Shown here piece by piece: positions 1 to 8,556 of a stretch of DNA of 64,000 bases. This stretch comes from Curtobacterium caseinilyticum. GTDB lineage: Bacteria > Actinomycetota > Actinomycetes > Actinomycetales > Microbacteriaceae. The stretch spans positions 1-64,000 of the forward strand of contig NZ_JAUCMN010000012.1 of the NCBI RefSeq assembly GCF_030363035.1. Reading direction: 5' to 3'. Under the pieces are notes generated by a model. The model was not told the origin of the DNA, ran no database searches, and worked only from the letters and a program-made list of their open reading frames with translations. The translations under genes were made by a program, and so were the position numbers. Each line of letters opens with the position of its first letter. Positions within the stretch are counted from its first letter, which is position 1.

Positions 1-77
1 GCCGGCAGGTCCCGGTCCTGGTCCACCTCACCGGCGGCACCCGCACCGCACTGGCACGCACCACCCGCGTCCAGTAG
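1..77 (+). CDS. C-terminal tail of a protein that begins before the window
   Basis: An open frame read from base 3 gives 24 residues ending in RTTRVQ and a TAG stop at 75-77. The tail is short, basic and has no recognisable motif. It lies 79 bases before a CsbD-like gene and an Asp23/Gls24 gene, so it may be the end of another alkaline-shock protein of the AmaP or DUF6286 kind. That guess rests on context only. The true start is outside the window. Confidence 0.5.
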   Translation, partial: RQVPVLVHLTGGTRTALARTTRVQ

Positions 78-156
78 TGCCCGAGCCGGAGCACCGGCCA
101 CACCGCAGTCCACACCACCCGGGCGACCAGCCCGACCGACAAGGAAGGAACCCCTC

Positions 157-327
157 ATGGGACTCGACGACAAGATCAAGAACGCCGCACAGGACCTCTC
201 CGGCAAGGCCAAGGAGGCCTTCGGCAAGGCGACCGACAACGACGAGAAGGTCGCTGACGGCAAGAAGGACCAGGCCGCTGCGAGCGCGAAGCAGACCGGC
301 GAGGACGTCAAGGACGTCTTCAAGTAG
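157..327 (+). CDS. CsbD-like small stress protein
   Basis: This 56-residue protein starts MGLDDKIKNAAQDLSGKAKE and is rich in Lys, Asp and Ala, the usual look of the CsbD family (general stress proteins of unknown biochemistry, predicted mainly helical and disordered). The length matches the family. A clear ribosome site, AAGGAAGGA, lies 8 bases before the ATG. It sits between a truncated upstream frame and an Asp23/Gls24 gene 64 bases downstream, a common stress cluster in actinobacteria. It has no signal peptide or membrane segment, so it is probably cytoplasmic. Confidence 0.85.
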   Translation: MGLDDKIKNAAQDLSGKAKEAFGKATDNDEKVADGKKDQAAASAKQTGEDVKDVFK

Positions 328-391
328 TAGCGGACCACGGCCGTCGCTCCCGGACGGGAGCGACGGCCGTCCTGTTCTGGAGGAGGAAGCC

Positions 392-1591
392 ATGCAGCAC
401 GATCCGAACGCACGGACCCAGGTCACCGAGGTGGACCTGCCGTCCGAACTGACCACCCCGCTCCCCGACGACGCCGGGCCCCTGGTGGTCGCCGCCCGCA
501 CCGCGGCGGAGACGGCGCTCGGCGTGCCGGGCGTCCACCACCTCGGCGGGCTCGTCGCCCGCGCCGCCGACCGCGTCCGAGCGCAGCTCGGCCGGACCGC
601 CGGCGCCCCCGGTGTCCAGGTCGACGACAACGACGGCACGTTCGACGTGACCGTGTCGGTCGTCGTCGAGTACCCGGAGCCGGTCCCTGCGGTCGCCGAG
701 GAGGTCCGCCGACAGGTGACGAACGCGGTCTCGCAACTCGCAACCGGCCGTCCGACGACCGTCGATGTCCGCGTGCTCGACGTGCACGGCCCCTTCGACG
801 ACGAACCGACCCCGATCGACAGGGCCGGGGACGCGATCGGCGACGCCGTCGACGGCACGGGGTCCGCCGTGGCCGGTGCCGCCGAGAACGTCCGCGCGGG
901 CGCTGCCGAGGTCGCCGAGCGGGCCCGCGACGCGGCACAGGACGCCGCCGACGCCACGCGTGACGCCGCCGGCCGCGCACGTGACGCCGCCGGTGAAGCG
1001 GTCGATCAGGCTCGCGAGACCGCATCCGACCTGGGCGACCGGGCCTCGGACGCGATCGACACCGCGCGTGAGAAGACCGCCGACGCCGTCGACACCGCGC
1101 GTGAGCGCACCGCCGACGCCGTGGACGACGCCCGCGAGGCAGCATCCGACGCCGCCGAACGGGCCGCGCAGAAGTCCTCCGAGGCGGGCGATGCCGCGAA
1201 GGACGCGGTCAGCGCTGCGAAGGACGCCACCGCAGACGCCGCCGACGAGGTGCGTGAGCACGCCTCCGGTGCCGCCGCTGCCGCGACCGATGCCGCCGCC
1301 GACGCCGGTGCCGCCGCGTCCGACGCCGCGGATGCCGCCGCCTCGACCGCGCACGACGCCGCCGACAGTGTCGAGCACACCGAGCAGACCGAGGGTGCCG
1401 ACCCGCACCACCGCGGCGCGCACGCGGCCGACACGGACGTCGACGACCGCGTCGCCGACGCCCTCGACGACGCCGCTGACCGCATCGAGCACGCCGCCGA
1501 CGTCGTCCGCGACGAGGCAGCCGCGCACCACGACGAGGCCACCCACCACGAGGGCGAGCACGCCGAGGACCGGGGCGAGGCGCAGCGATGA
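392..1591 (+). CDS. Asp23/Gls24-domain protein with long LEA-like helical repeat tail
   Basis: The 399-residue frame starts at an ATG just after GGAGGAGG; the same frame stays open far upstream, but no better start is seen there. Residues about 20-130 look like an Asp23/Gls24 (DUF322) domain, an envelope-stress fold that associates with membrane anchors in Gram-positives. From about residue 150 to the end the chain is nearly pure Ala/Asp/Arg/Glu in 11-residue-like periods (DAAGRARDAAGEAVDQARE and relatives), resembling LEA or apolipoprotein amphipathic helices. The last 50 residues are His-rich. Typical Gls24 proteins are about 120-200 residues, so the tail is an unusual extension. It overlaps the next gene by 4 bases (ATGA), suggesting translational coupling. 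Confidence 0.8.
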   Translation: MQHDPNARTQVTEVDLPSELTTPLPDDAGPLVVAARTAAETALGVPGVHHLGGLVARAADRVRAQLGRTAGAPGVQVDDNDGTFDVTVSVVVEYPEPVPAVAEEVRRQVTNAVSQLATGRPTTVDVRVLDVHGPFDDEPTPIDRAGDAIGDAVDGTGSAVAGAAENVRAGAAEVAERARDAAQDAADATRDAAGRARDAAGEAVDQARETASDLGDRASDAIDTAREKTADAVDTARERTADAVDDAREAASDAAERAAQKSSEAGDAAKDAVSAAKDATADAADEVREHASGAAAAATDAAADAGAAASDAADAAASTAHDAADSVEHTEQTEGADPHHRGAHAADTDVDDRVADALDDAADRIEHAADVVRDEAAAHHDEATHHEGEHAEDRGEAQR

Positions 1592-2004
1592 GCACCGCGT
1601 GGACGGGACGCCGGGGCACCAGAGCCCGGCGACCCCGTCCGCGCGGCGTCTGGACCGCGTCCGGCATCGGCATGGTGCTGGTGCTCGCCGTGGCCCTCGG
1701 CGCGTACCTGCCCCTGGTCGGCTTCCTCGGCGGGGTCACCGCGACGACCGCGGGCCTGGTGCCGTTCCCGTTCGTCCGCATCACCCTCGTCACGCTGCTC
1801 GGCCTGGTGGTCGTCCTCGCGCTGCTCCTGCTCGCACTGACCCGCCGCCACACCGTGAGCTCGGTGTTCGCCGTCGTCATCGCGGTCCTGGTCAGCCTCG
1901 CCGTCACGGCTTACCCGGTCGTGACCATCGCGGTCGCCTCGGCTGACCGTGCCGGTGACGTCTGGCCCATCGTCACCGAGCTCTGGCAGCGCTTCACCGG
2001 TTGA
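1588..2004 (+). CDS. Small membrane protein coupled to the Asp23 gene
   Basis: A 138-residue protein with a basic, Arg-rich N-terminus (residues 1-20) followed by three hydrophobic segments at roughly 24-52, 60-84 and 90-117. I do not recognise a family. Its start codon overlaps the stop of the Asp23/Gls24 gene by 4 bases, so the two are almost certainly cotranslated. It is a plausible membrane anchor for the Asp23 partner, as AmaP is in staphylococci, but there is no sequence likeness to AmaP that I can point to. Confidence 0.75.
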   Translation: MSTAWTGRRGTRARRPRPRGVWTASGIGMVLVLAVALGAYLPLVGFLGGVTATTAGLVPFPFVRITLVTLLGLVVVLALLLLALTRRHTVSSVFAVVIAVLVSLAVTAYPVVTIAVASADRAGDVWPIVTELWQRFTG

Positions 2005-2066
2005 CCCGGTCGGCGCCGCACTCCGACTCGTCGGCGCTGCGACGACGCACCGCCGACGCCCGACCC

Positions 2067-2101
2067 GCGACGGACCCGTGACCCGGACACGGGTCCGTCG
2101 C
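2067..2101. terminator. Perfect hairpin after the stress cluster
   Basis: Two perfect 14-base arms (2067-2080 and 2088-2101) flank a 7-base loop, 63 bases past the stop codon at 2004. There is no T-tract, as is normal for high-GC terminators. It lies 20 bases before a copy of the GGACGGGAGGC palindrome family. Confidence 0.6.
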
Positions 2102-2120
2102 GGCTCCCACGCACCACCCC

Positions 2121-2166
2121 ACGGACGGGAGGCGCGGTGCCCGCCCGCACCATGCCTCCCGTCCGT
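2121..2166. repeat. GGACGGGAGGC palindrome family, copy 1
   Basis: Perfect 13-base arms ACGGACGGGAGGC (2121-2133) and its complement (2154-2166) surround a 20-base centre with a GGTGC/GCACC remnant. It lies between the membrane protein gene and the ECF sigma gene, both on the plus strand, right behind the unrelated hairpin at 2067-2101. Confidence 0.8.
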
Positions 2167-2292
2167 CACGACGTCGCCCCTGCCCGGCGCGACACGCGCG
2201 GGCGCACGTTCCGCGCACCCGATCCGTCAGGATCGCTCCCCACACGACATCATCAGGGTGAGGGACCGACACGACCGGGGTGAGGGGGAACC

Positions 2293-2778
2293 GTGGACGA
2301 GGACGCCGTTGACGACGTCACGCTGCTCCGGCGCACGACCGCCGGCGACCGTGACGCCCTCGCGCACCTGTTCGACCGGTACGCTCCCGTGCTCACGCGA
2401 GTGGCCTGGGTGTTCGCGGCCACGCCCGACGAGGCCCGAGGCATCGTGCAGGACACCTTCGGTGCGCTGTGGGACCGGGCCGACTCCCTGCAGCTCGCGA
2501 CCGCGTCCCTGCTGCCCTGGCTCCTCGCTACATGTCGCGACGTCGCCCAGCGCACGGTCGGCCGCGTCCCGGCGGGCGGCGACCCCCTGCGGTGGGTCAG
2601 GGGCACCGTCGACGCGATGTCGGCGGACGACCGGTCCCTGTGCGAGCGGTGCGTCGTCGACGGACGCCCGTACGCCGACGCGGCTCGCGACCTCGGGCTC
2701 ACGGTCGCCGCGGTCGGCTCCCGCGGCGCCCGACCCGTGCAGCGTCCCCGGAAGGCGGTGATGCGTGATGGACACTGA
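2293..2778 (+). CDS. ECF-type RNA polymerase sigma factor
   Basis: A 161-residue protein starting at GTG behind GAGGGGGAA. Residues 20-75 (DALAHLFDRYAPVLTRVAWV and following) match sigma region 2 of extracytoplasmic-function factors. The C-terminal part, YADAARDLGLTVAAVGSRGA, occupies the place of the region 4 helix-turn-helix but is degenerate: the usual VKSRLHRA recognition helix is missing, with Gly, Pro and basic residues instead. Its stop overlaps the start of a membrane protein gene that may act as a surface-side partner. It may have altered promoter specificity or be weakly active. Confidence 0.75.
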   Translation: MDEDAVDDVTLLRRTTAGDRDALAHLFDRYAPVLTRVAWVFAATPDEARGIVQDTFGALWDRADSLQLATASLLPWLLATCRDVAQRTVGRVPAGGDPLRWVRGTVDAMSADDRSLCERCVVDGRPYADAARDLGLTVAAVGSRGARPVQRPRKAVMRDGH

Positions 2779-3607
2779 GCCCCCGCAGGGAGACGATCTG
2801 CAGCGCATGCTCGTGCCGATGAAGCGGCACGTGCTCGAACACGCGACACCCCGTCGGTCCCGTCGCGGACGGACGACCGGCATCGCCCTCGGCATCGTGG
2901 GCGTCCTGCTGCTCGGTGCAACCGGGGGCGGTGTCGCACTCGGGCTCATCCCGACGTCGTTCACCGGGCAGGCCCAGGCGCCCGCACCGAGCGACACCCC
3001 CGAGCAGTTGCCGAGCGAGGCACCGTCCGGAGCACCCGTCTCCGACGAGCCGACACCGGTCCTGACGCCCACGTCCACGCCGACGCCCACACCCACGTCG
3101 ACCCGGCCGCCCTACTCGCTCTCCGACCCGTCCACCTGGACGATCTCGGGTACCGAGGTCGGTCCGGTCGCCCTCGGCGGGCAACTCGACGCCGAGACCG
3201 ACGACCTCCGGGGCGTGCTGTCGGACGAGTTCTCGTCCTGCTCGAACCCGCGGGCGTCCTTCTGGGCCGGCAAGGGCACGCTGCTCACGATCATCACCGG
3301 TGCCGACGGCCGCATCGAGTCGCTCTCGGTCCGCGGACTCGCCGAGACGACGGATCGCCCCCCGACCACCGCGGCCGGCATCGGACCCGGCAGCACGGTC
3401 GCCGAACTCCGTGCCGCGTACCCGGACCTCCGCCGGTCGTCCACGTCGGACCCGGACCCCGCGGTCACGGACGACCCGTACGGCGGTCTCACCACGACCG
3501 TGGACGGATCGTTCGTCACCTTCTCGACACGCGGACCGGACTTCCCGGTCGACGAGGTGTGGGTGAGCACCGTCGACGACGCGCCGCCGACGGAGTACTG
3601 CAACTGA
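2768..3607 (+). CDS. Single-pass membrane protein paired with ECF sigma factor
   Basis: The 279-residue protein has a cytoplasmic N-terminus of about 38 residues, one hydrophobic segment (about 39-62), a Pro/Thr-rich linker (about 70-115, with PTSTPTPTPTSTRPP) and an extracellular domain with two Cys, one at the very C-terminus (EYCN). I do not recognise the outer domain. It overlaps the sigma gene by 11 bases, with AAGGCGG as ribosome site for this ATG; a GTG at 2765 is the alternative start. The position and topology suggest an anti-sigma or sensor partner, but no zinc-binding HxxxCxxC anti-sigma motif is present. Confidence 0.65.
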   Translation: MDTEPPQGDDLQRMLVPMKRHVLEHATPRRSRRGRTTGIALGIVGVLLLGATGGGVALGLIPTSFTGQAQAPAPSDTPEQLPSEAPSGAPVSDEPTPVLTPTSTPTPTPTSTRPPYSLSDPSTWTISGTEVGPVALGGQLDAETDDLRGVLSDEFSSCSNPRASFWAGKGTLLTIITGADGRIESLSVRGLAETTDRPPTTAAGIGPGSTVAELRAAYPDLRRSSTSDPDPAVTDDPYGGLTTTVDGSFVTFSTRGPDFPVDEVWVSTVDDAPPTEYCN

Positions 3608-3616
3608 CGAACCCGG

Positions 3617-4591
3617 TCAGCGCCGAGCGGACTCGCGCAACCGGTCGAGCCCCTCGTCGATCGTGACGGTCGGCGCCCACCCCAGGTCGCGCCGGGTCCG
3701 ACGCTGGTCGAACCAGTGCGCCGTCGACAGCTGCTCCGCCAGGAACCGGGTCATCGGGGGCTCGTCCGCACCCGGACGGACACGCCACACCGCCTCGACC
3801 ACCGATCCCGCCGCACGGGCGAGGGCGGCCGGCACGTGCAGGCGCGGCGCCGGGACGCCCGATGCGACGCAGATGCCGGCGAGGAGCTCCCCCACCGGCC
3901 GGGGCTCGCCGTTCGTCACCACGTAGGCGGCGCCGTGCACCCCGTCGTCCGCAGCGTGGTCCAGCGCCGCGACCATCGCCGAAGCGGCGTTGTCGACGTA
4001 GAGCGTGTCGATGAGCGCCGCTCCCGAGTCGAGCAGCGGCAACCGCCCGGCGCGCGCGCGCTCGACGATCCGTCCGACGAGCTGCGTGTCCCCGGGGCCC
4101 CACACCAGGTGCGGGCGCACGGCGACCACCGCGAAGCCCGGTCCGTCAGCGGCCAGGGCCAGGAGTTCGGCGGCGGCCTTCGTCCGGGCGTAGTGCCCCC
4201 GGGCGGCCGTCGGCTCGGCGGGACCGGCGCCGCTGCCGGCCAGGGACGAGCCGGTGTGCGCCACCGAGGGCGACGACACGAAGACGAACCGCTGCACCCC
4301 CGCCGCGCGTGCCGCGTCGAGCAGAGTCCGCGTGCCGTCGACGTTGACGCGCACGAAGTCGGCCGGGTCGCCGGCGAGGGAGACCTTCGCCGCGAGGTGC
4401 ACGACCGCGTCGGCGCCCTCGACAGCACGAGCCACCGCTGCGCCGTCGGTCATCGATCCGAGCACGTCCGTCACCCCGTCGACGCCGGAGGGGCGCCGCT
4501 GGAACGTCCGGACCTGGTGCCCGGCGGCACGCACGGCGGCCGCGGTCGCCCGACCGAGGAACCCGCTGGCCCCCGTGACGAGCACGATCAC
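3617..4591 (-). CDS. oleD: OleD: NAD(P)H-dependent 2-alkyl-3-oxoalkanoate reductase
   Basis: The 324-residue protein opens with a Rossmann nucleotide site (VIVLVTGASGFLG) and carries the short-chain dehydrogenase YARTK pair near residue 155, as in the 3-beta-HSD/epimerase-type reductases. In the olefin pathway OleD reduces the beta-keto acid made by OleA to a beta-hydroxy acid. I place the start at GTG 4591, whose last bases overlap the oleBC stop (GTGA), rather than at an in-frame ATG 42 bases upstream inside oleBC. It is the last gene of the oleA-oleBC-oleD unit; the plus-strand gene ending at 3607 converges on it with 9 bases between. Confidence 0.85.
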   Translation of the reverse strand: MIVLVTGASGFLGRATAAAVRAAGHQVRTFQRRPSGVDGVTDVLGSMTDGAAVARAVEGADAVVHLAAKVSLAGDPADFVRVNVDGTRTLLDAARAAGVQRFVFVSSPSVAHTGSSLAGSGAGPAEPTAARGHYARTKAAAELLALAADGPGFAVVAVRPHLVWGPGDTQLVGRIVERARAGRLPLLDSGAALIDTLYVDNAASAMVAALDHAADDGVHGAAYVVTNGEPRPVGELLAGICVASGVPAPRLHVPAALARAAGSVVEAVWRVRPGADEPPMTRFLAEQLSTAHWFDQRRTRRDLGWAPTVTIDEGLDRLRESARR

Positions 4592-7419
4592 GGGCGGACC
4601 ATCCGCCCACCGCCCAGCACGGCCGACGCCCACCGCGACAGCCGTGCACGATCGACCTTCGAGTTGTGCCGGATGTCGGTCGGCAGCACGGGCACGACGA
4701 GCACCGCGGCGAGCGGTACCCCCGCTGCCGCACGGACGGCGGTCGCCAGCTCGGTCGACGCCAGACCCGGACGACGAGCTGCGGGAACGGTCTCCACGAC
4801 GGCCACGACCTGCTGTGTCCCCTCCGGTCCGACGCCGGCGATGCCAACGCGGCCGACACCGTCGACGCGCTCGATCCGTTGCTCGGGACCGACCGGGGTG
4901 ACGACGCCCTCGGGGGTGGTCAGCACGTGCTGCAGCCGCCCCTCGATCCAGAGGCGACCGTCGGCGTCGAGGTGTCCGACGTCACCGGTGCGGTGGCCGC
5001 GCGGGTCGTCGACGCCGAGCCGCGAGACCCGGTCGGTCCGCCAGAGCCGGTCGTAGTGGTCGCGGACGTGGGGAGCGGACACGACGACCTCGCCGGTGAC
5101 GCCCGGCTCCGTGGTGAGGGCACCGACCGGTCGTCCGGCACCGTCGAGCGGGGCGATCCGGACGCGGACACCAGCCGCGGGCGTCCCGACGCAGATGCCC
5201 TGTTCGGTGGCGTCACCCGAGACCGCGCGGACCCCGTCGAGGTCGATGTCCGTCATGAGCAGCCCCTCGGTCATGCCGTACGGGGTGTGCGCCGACGCGT
5301 TCGGCATGAGCTCGGTGGCCGCGGTCAGGAGCGACGCGGACACCGGTGCCCCGGCCGACAGGAACAGGCGGACCCGGCCGAGCGCGGCACGGTCGGCCGC
5401 GGTCAGCGCGGACGCCGTCCGCACGACGTTCGCCAGCGCCGCCGGAGACAGGAACACGACCGTCGCGTCGGCCGCGGTGACCGCATCCGCGACCGCACGG
5501 GCCGTCAGGGTCCGGGGCGCGGTGACGTCCATGTCCGGCGCCACCGAGCGGGCGCCGAGCGCGGGCCCGAGCAGGGCGAACGGGGCGAACCCGGCGACCA
5601 GACCGGTGCCGACGCCGACGCCGTACTGCGCCGCGAGGACGTCCCGCACCGCGGCGAGCTGCCCGTGCGTGTAGACGACGCCCTTGGCCGGGCCGGTCGA
5701 CCCGGAGGTGAACAGCACGGCCGCCGGCTCGCCCGCGGCGGGGGCCGCCGGGAGCTCGGCGCCGGCTGCGAGTCGACGGGCTCCGAGTCGGGCGACCTCG
5801 GCGAGGCTGTGCTCGACACGGAGCGCCAGGCGCGCCGGTGCCGGGAGCGCGACGGTCGCGATGCGGCGTCCGGGCCACCCGAGCGCGCGTGCGGCAGCCA
5901 GACCGGGACGCGCTCCGACGATCCAGTCCGGTCGGGCTCCGCGGACCGCCCGGGTCAGACCGCGCAGACCGAGACCGGCATCGGCCACCACCACGACGGC
6001 GCCGATGCGGACGCACGCGTAGAGCGCGGCAGTGAGGTCGGCGCCGGGGGTGACGAGGAGCGAGACACGGTCGCCGGGACGGACACCGACGTCCTGCAGT
6101 CCGGCCGCGACCTCGTGGATCCGTCGGGCGAGCAGCCGCCAGGAGATCGTCCGGGGCCCGCCGGCGGCCGCCATCTCGACGAGCGCGGGGTCGTCGGAGT
6201 CGCGCAGCTCGTCGAGCGCGGCCCAGAGCGGCCGGTGGTCGGACCCGGGACTCGGGCTGGGCGACGCGTCTCGCACCGCAGGACCCGAGATCGGTCGCTC
6301 AGCGTGAGACGCGGCTCCGGCAGGCGCGGCAGCGGCAGGCCCGGCTCCGGCAGGCGCGCCACCTGCAGGCGCGGCGGCGGCAGCGGACGGGAGGCGCGGG
6401 GCGGCTCCCGGGTGCGGCCGGCCGTCCGGCAGGTGGTCGCCGAGCCAGTCGAGCACCGTCCCCGCCACGTCGGCGTCGTCCGGGAGCAGGTGACCGGCAC
6501 CCTCGAAGCGGTGGACGTCGGCGTGCGGCATCCGCTCCACCAGGTCGTCGAGGTACCGCTCGAGGAACACCGGGTCACGCGGGCCCCACATCACGAGCGC
6601 CGGGACCTCGAGCGCCGCGACACCGGCGGCGATCCGGTCGAGCTCGGTCGCGCTGGGGTGTGCCGCGTCGACGGGGATGTCCGCGACGAAGCCACCGACG
6701 CCGCCCCGACGGGCCGCACCGCGGTACGGCGCCCGGTAGGCATCGGCGGTCGCTCGCTCGAGCCTCGGATGGGCGATGGCGAGCGTCGTCTCGAGGAACG
6801 CCGGGGTCAGGACCGTCCCACGCCCGAGCACGCCGGGGCGCAGCGCCAGCCGGAGCGGAGCGGGGATCGGGGCGTCGACGGGCTGGTGCACGGCGGTGTT
6901 GCACGTCGCCACGCCCACCACGAGCTCGGGGTGGTCGACCGCCCAGCCGAGCGAGACGACACCGCCCCAGTCGTGCCCGAGGGTGACGACGGGCCCGGTG
7001 AGCGCGAGCTCGTCGGTCAGGGCGCCGAGGTCGCGGACGCGGTCGGCCAGGCGGTGCTGGTCCGCGGTGCGCTCCGAGAAGCCCATGTCGAGCTGGTCGA
7101 CCGCGACGACGCGCCAGGCCGGGCCGCCGGCCCGGGCGACGTCGAGCGTGCGGGTGGCGACCGACCGCCACAGGTAGGACCACGTCGGGTTCCCGTGCAC
7201 GCAGAGCAGGGTGCCGACCGGTGTCACGCCGAGCGCCTCGAGGGAGCCGGCCGTGTCGAGGAGGTGCCAGGTGCGCGCGGGGCGGGACGTGCCTCCCGGC
7301 CGGTCCGCGCCACCGGCGACGGTGACCAGCCGTGACCAGGCCGGGTCGAGCCCGGGCAGGGGCGGCGGGAGCGTCGCCGGAGCCGTGCTGGCGGCGACGC
7401 GCGGGAGGCCGGACCTCAC
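4588..7419 (-). CDS. oleBC: OleBC fusion: beta-lactone decarboxylase plus beta-lactone synthetase
   Basis: A 943-residue two-domain protein. Residues about 1-332 are an alpha/beta hydrolase of the haloalkane-dehalogenase type (OleB): HGNPTW at 75-80, nucleophile Asp150 in GHDWGG, acid Asp282 and His310 in GAGHLL. Residues 332-395 are an Ala/Pro/Gly linker whose DNA (about 6300-6400) contains short direct repeats. From 396 on it is an AMP-forming acyl-adenylate enzyme (OleC) with LFTSGSTGPAKG at 569-580 and a YGMTEG motif. OleC closes a beta-hydroxy acid to a beta-lactone; OleB removes CO2 to give the olefin. Such fusions are known in actinobacteria such as Micrococcus. GTG start overlaps the oleA stop by 4 bases. 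Confidence 0.88.
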   Translation of the reverse strand: MRSGLPRVAASTAPATLPPPLPGLDPAWSRLVTVAGGADRPGGTSRPARTWHLLDTAGSLEALGVTPVGTLLCVHGNPTWSYLWRSVATRTLDVARAGGPAWRVVAVDQLDMGFSERTADQHRLADRVRDLGALTDELALTGPVVTLGHDWGGVVSLGWAVDHPELVVGVATCNTAVHQPVDAPIPAPLRLALRPGVLGRGTVLTPAFLETTLAIAHPRLERATADAYRAPYRGAARRGGVGGFVADIPVDAAHPSATELDRIAAGVAALEVPALVMWGPRDPVFLERYLDDLVERMPHADVHRFEGAGHLLPDDADVAGTVLDWLGDHLPDGRPHPGAAPRLPSAAAAAPAGGAPAGAGPAAAAPAGAASHAERPISGPAVRDASPSPSPGSDHRPLWAALDELRDSDDPALVEMAAAGGPRTISWRLLARRIHEVAAGLQDVGVRPGDRVSLLVTPGADLTAALYACVRIGAVVVVADAGLGLRGLTRAVRGARPDWIVGARPGLAAARALGWPGRRIATVALPAPARLALRVEHSLAEVARLGARRLAAGAELPAAPAAGEPAAVLFTSGSTGPAKGVVYTHGQLAAVRDVLAAQYGVGVGTGLVAGFAPFALLGPALGARSVAPDMDVTAPRTLTARAVADAVTAADATVVFLSPAALANVVRTASALTAADRAALGRVRLFLSAGAPVSASLLTAATELMPNASAHTPYGMTEGLLMTDIDLDGVRAVSGDATEQGICVGTPAAGVRVRIAPLDGAGRPVGALTTEPGVTGEVVVSAPHVRDHYDRLWRTDRVSRLGVDDPRGHRTGDVGHLDADGRLWIEGRLQHVLTTPEGVVTPVGPEQRIERVDGVGRVGIAGVGPEGTQQVVAVVETVPAARRPGLASTELATAVRAAAGVPLAAVLVVPVLPTDIRHNSKVDRARLSRWASAVLGGGRMVRP

Positions 7420-8516
7420 CAGCGCAGTTCCATCATCGCCGTGTTGATGCCCGAGCCCACGCCACCCAGGAACACGCGGTCGCCGCGGGTGATGCCGCCG
7501 CGGGCGACCTCGTCCGCGAGGGTGATCGGGATCGATGCCGGGCCGACGTTGCCGAAGCGCTGGTAGGTCGTCGGGACCTTGGTGCGCGGGACGCCGATGG
7601 CCTCGACGAAGGCGTTCGTGTGCACGTCGGAGACCTGGTGCAGCACGTAGCGGTCCATGTCCGCCCAGTCGAAGTGCGCGCGGGCCTCGTTCCAGGCGGC
7701 GACGACGAGCTCCATGCCGCCCTTCAGCAGCATCTTGGCGTCGGTGAACATGCCGTCGACGCTGCCGACGCACAGGTCGTACCACTGGGTCGCCGCGCGG
7801 GTGACACCGCCGACGATGCGGTGCCCCTCGGGGTGGACGTCGGACGGGCCGAGCACGGCGGCTGCGGCGCCGGACCCGAGGGTCAGGCTCGCGAACTCGC
7901 TCATGAAGTCCTTGCGGTTCCGGCCGCCCTGGTTCAGGCGGTCGATCGTGTTGAGCTGGACCTGGTCGGCGTCCTCGCCGTCCACGACGAGCGCGTACTT
8001 GATCTGCCCGGAGTCGATCATGCCCGCGGCCACGCTCATCGCGTTCACGAAGCCGAGGCACGCGTTCGCGATGTCGAAGTTGATCGCGGACGTCGGCAGC
8101 CCGAGCCCGTGGTGCAGGCGGACTGCCACCGACGGCTCGAGGTGCGGACGGGTCACCGAGGTGTTGATGAGGAGACCGATCTCGTCCGGACGGACCCCGG
8201 CCTCGGCCATCGCGCGGCGGCCGGCGTCGATCGCGGCGTCCTGGAAGGTCTGGCCCTCGCCCCAGTTGCGGCGCTCCGTGACACCGGCGACACGCTCGAG
8301 CAGACCCATCGGCAGCCGGAGTCGCCGGAGGGCCCCACGGAGGCGCTCCTCGATGTCCGCGGAGGTCGTGACGCGCTCCGCGGTGGTCGTCGCCACCGAG
8401 AGCAGCGACACGTTCTGGTGCTTCGCCGTGGCGTTGCCGGGGCGCTCCGGTTCACTGCTCGTCGCCTGGTCGACCGGCCGTTCCGTCATGATCGTCACCG
8501 ACACATACTTCCGCAT
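7416..8516 (-). CDS. oleA: OleA: thiolase-fold acyl-CoA condensing enzyme
   Basis: The 366-residue protein resembles OleA/KAS III enzymes. The catalytic Cys is at 153 in NACLGF, a Glu at 127 in HLEPSV matches the OleA glutamate, and VLHQVSD and RFGNVGPASIP hold the His and Asn of the thiolase triad. OleA joins two fatty acyl-CoAs head to head into a beta-keto acid, the first step to long-chain olefins. The start is uncertain: ATG 8516 has AGGCGAG directly against it, and ATG 8489 (MTERPVD) is an alternative. It heads a three-gene unit with 4-base overlaps. Confidence 0.88.
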   Translation of the reverse strand: MRKYVSVTIMTERPVDQATSSEPERPGNATAKHQNVSLLSVATTTAERVTTSADIEERLRGALRRLRLPMGLLERVAGVTERRNWGEGQTFQDAAIDAGRRAMAEAGVRPDEIGLLINTSVTRPHLEPSVAVRLHHGLGLPTSAINFDIANACLGFVNAMSVAAGMIDSGQIKYALVVDGEDADQVQLNTIDRLNQGGRNRKDFMSEFASLTLGSGAAAAVLGPSDVHPEGHRIVGGVTRAATQWYDLCVGSVDGMFTDAKMLLKGGMELVVAAWNEARAHFDWADMDRYVLHQVSDVHTNAFVEAIGVPRTKVPTTYQRFGNVGPASIPITLADEVARGGITRGDRVFLGGVGSGINTAMMELRW

Positions 8517-8556
8517 CTCGCCTGGACGTGGGGTCCGGGTGCGCCGTGCGGAGGCG

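Noticed and set aside
320..1561. Long open frames opposite the Asp23 gene
   Set aside because: Codon use and composition mirror the plus-strand repeat tail; no domain, no ribosome site, and the plus strand has a clear start and family match.
4666..7335. 889-residue plus-strand frame opposite oleBC
   Set aside because: The frame is rich in Arg/Gly/Asp/Gln, with no motif. OleB and OleC signatures on the minus strand fully explain the region.
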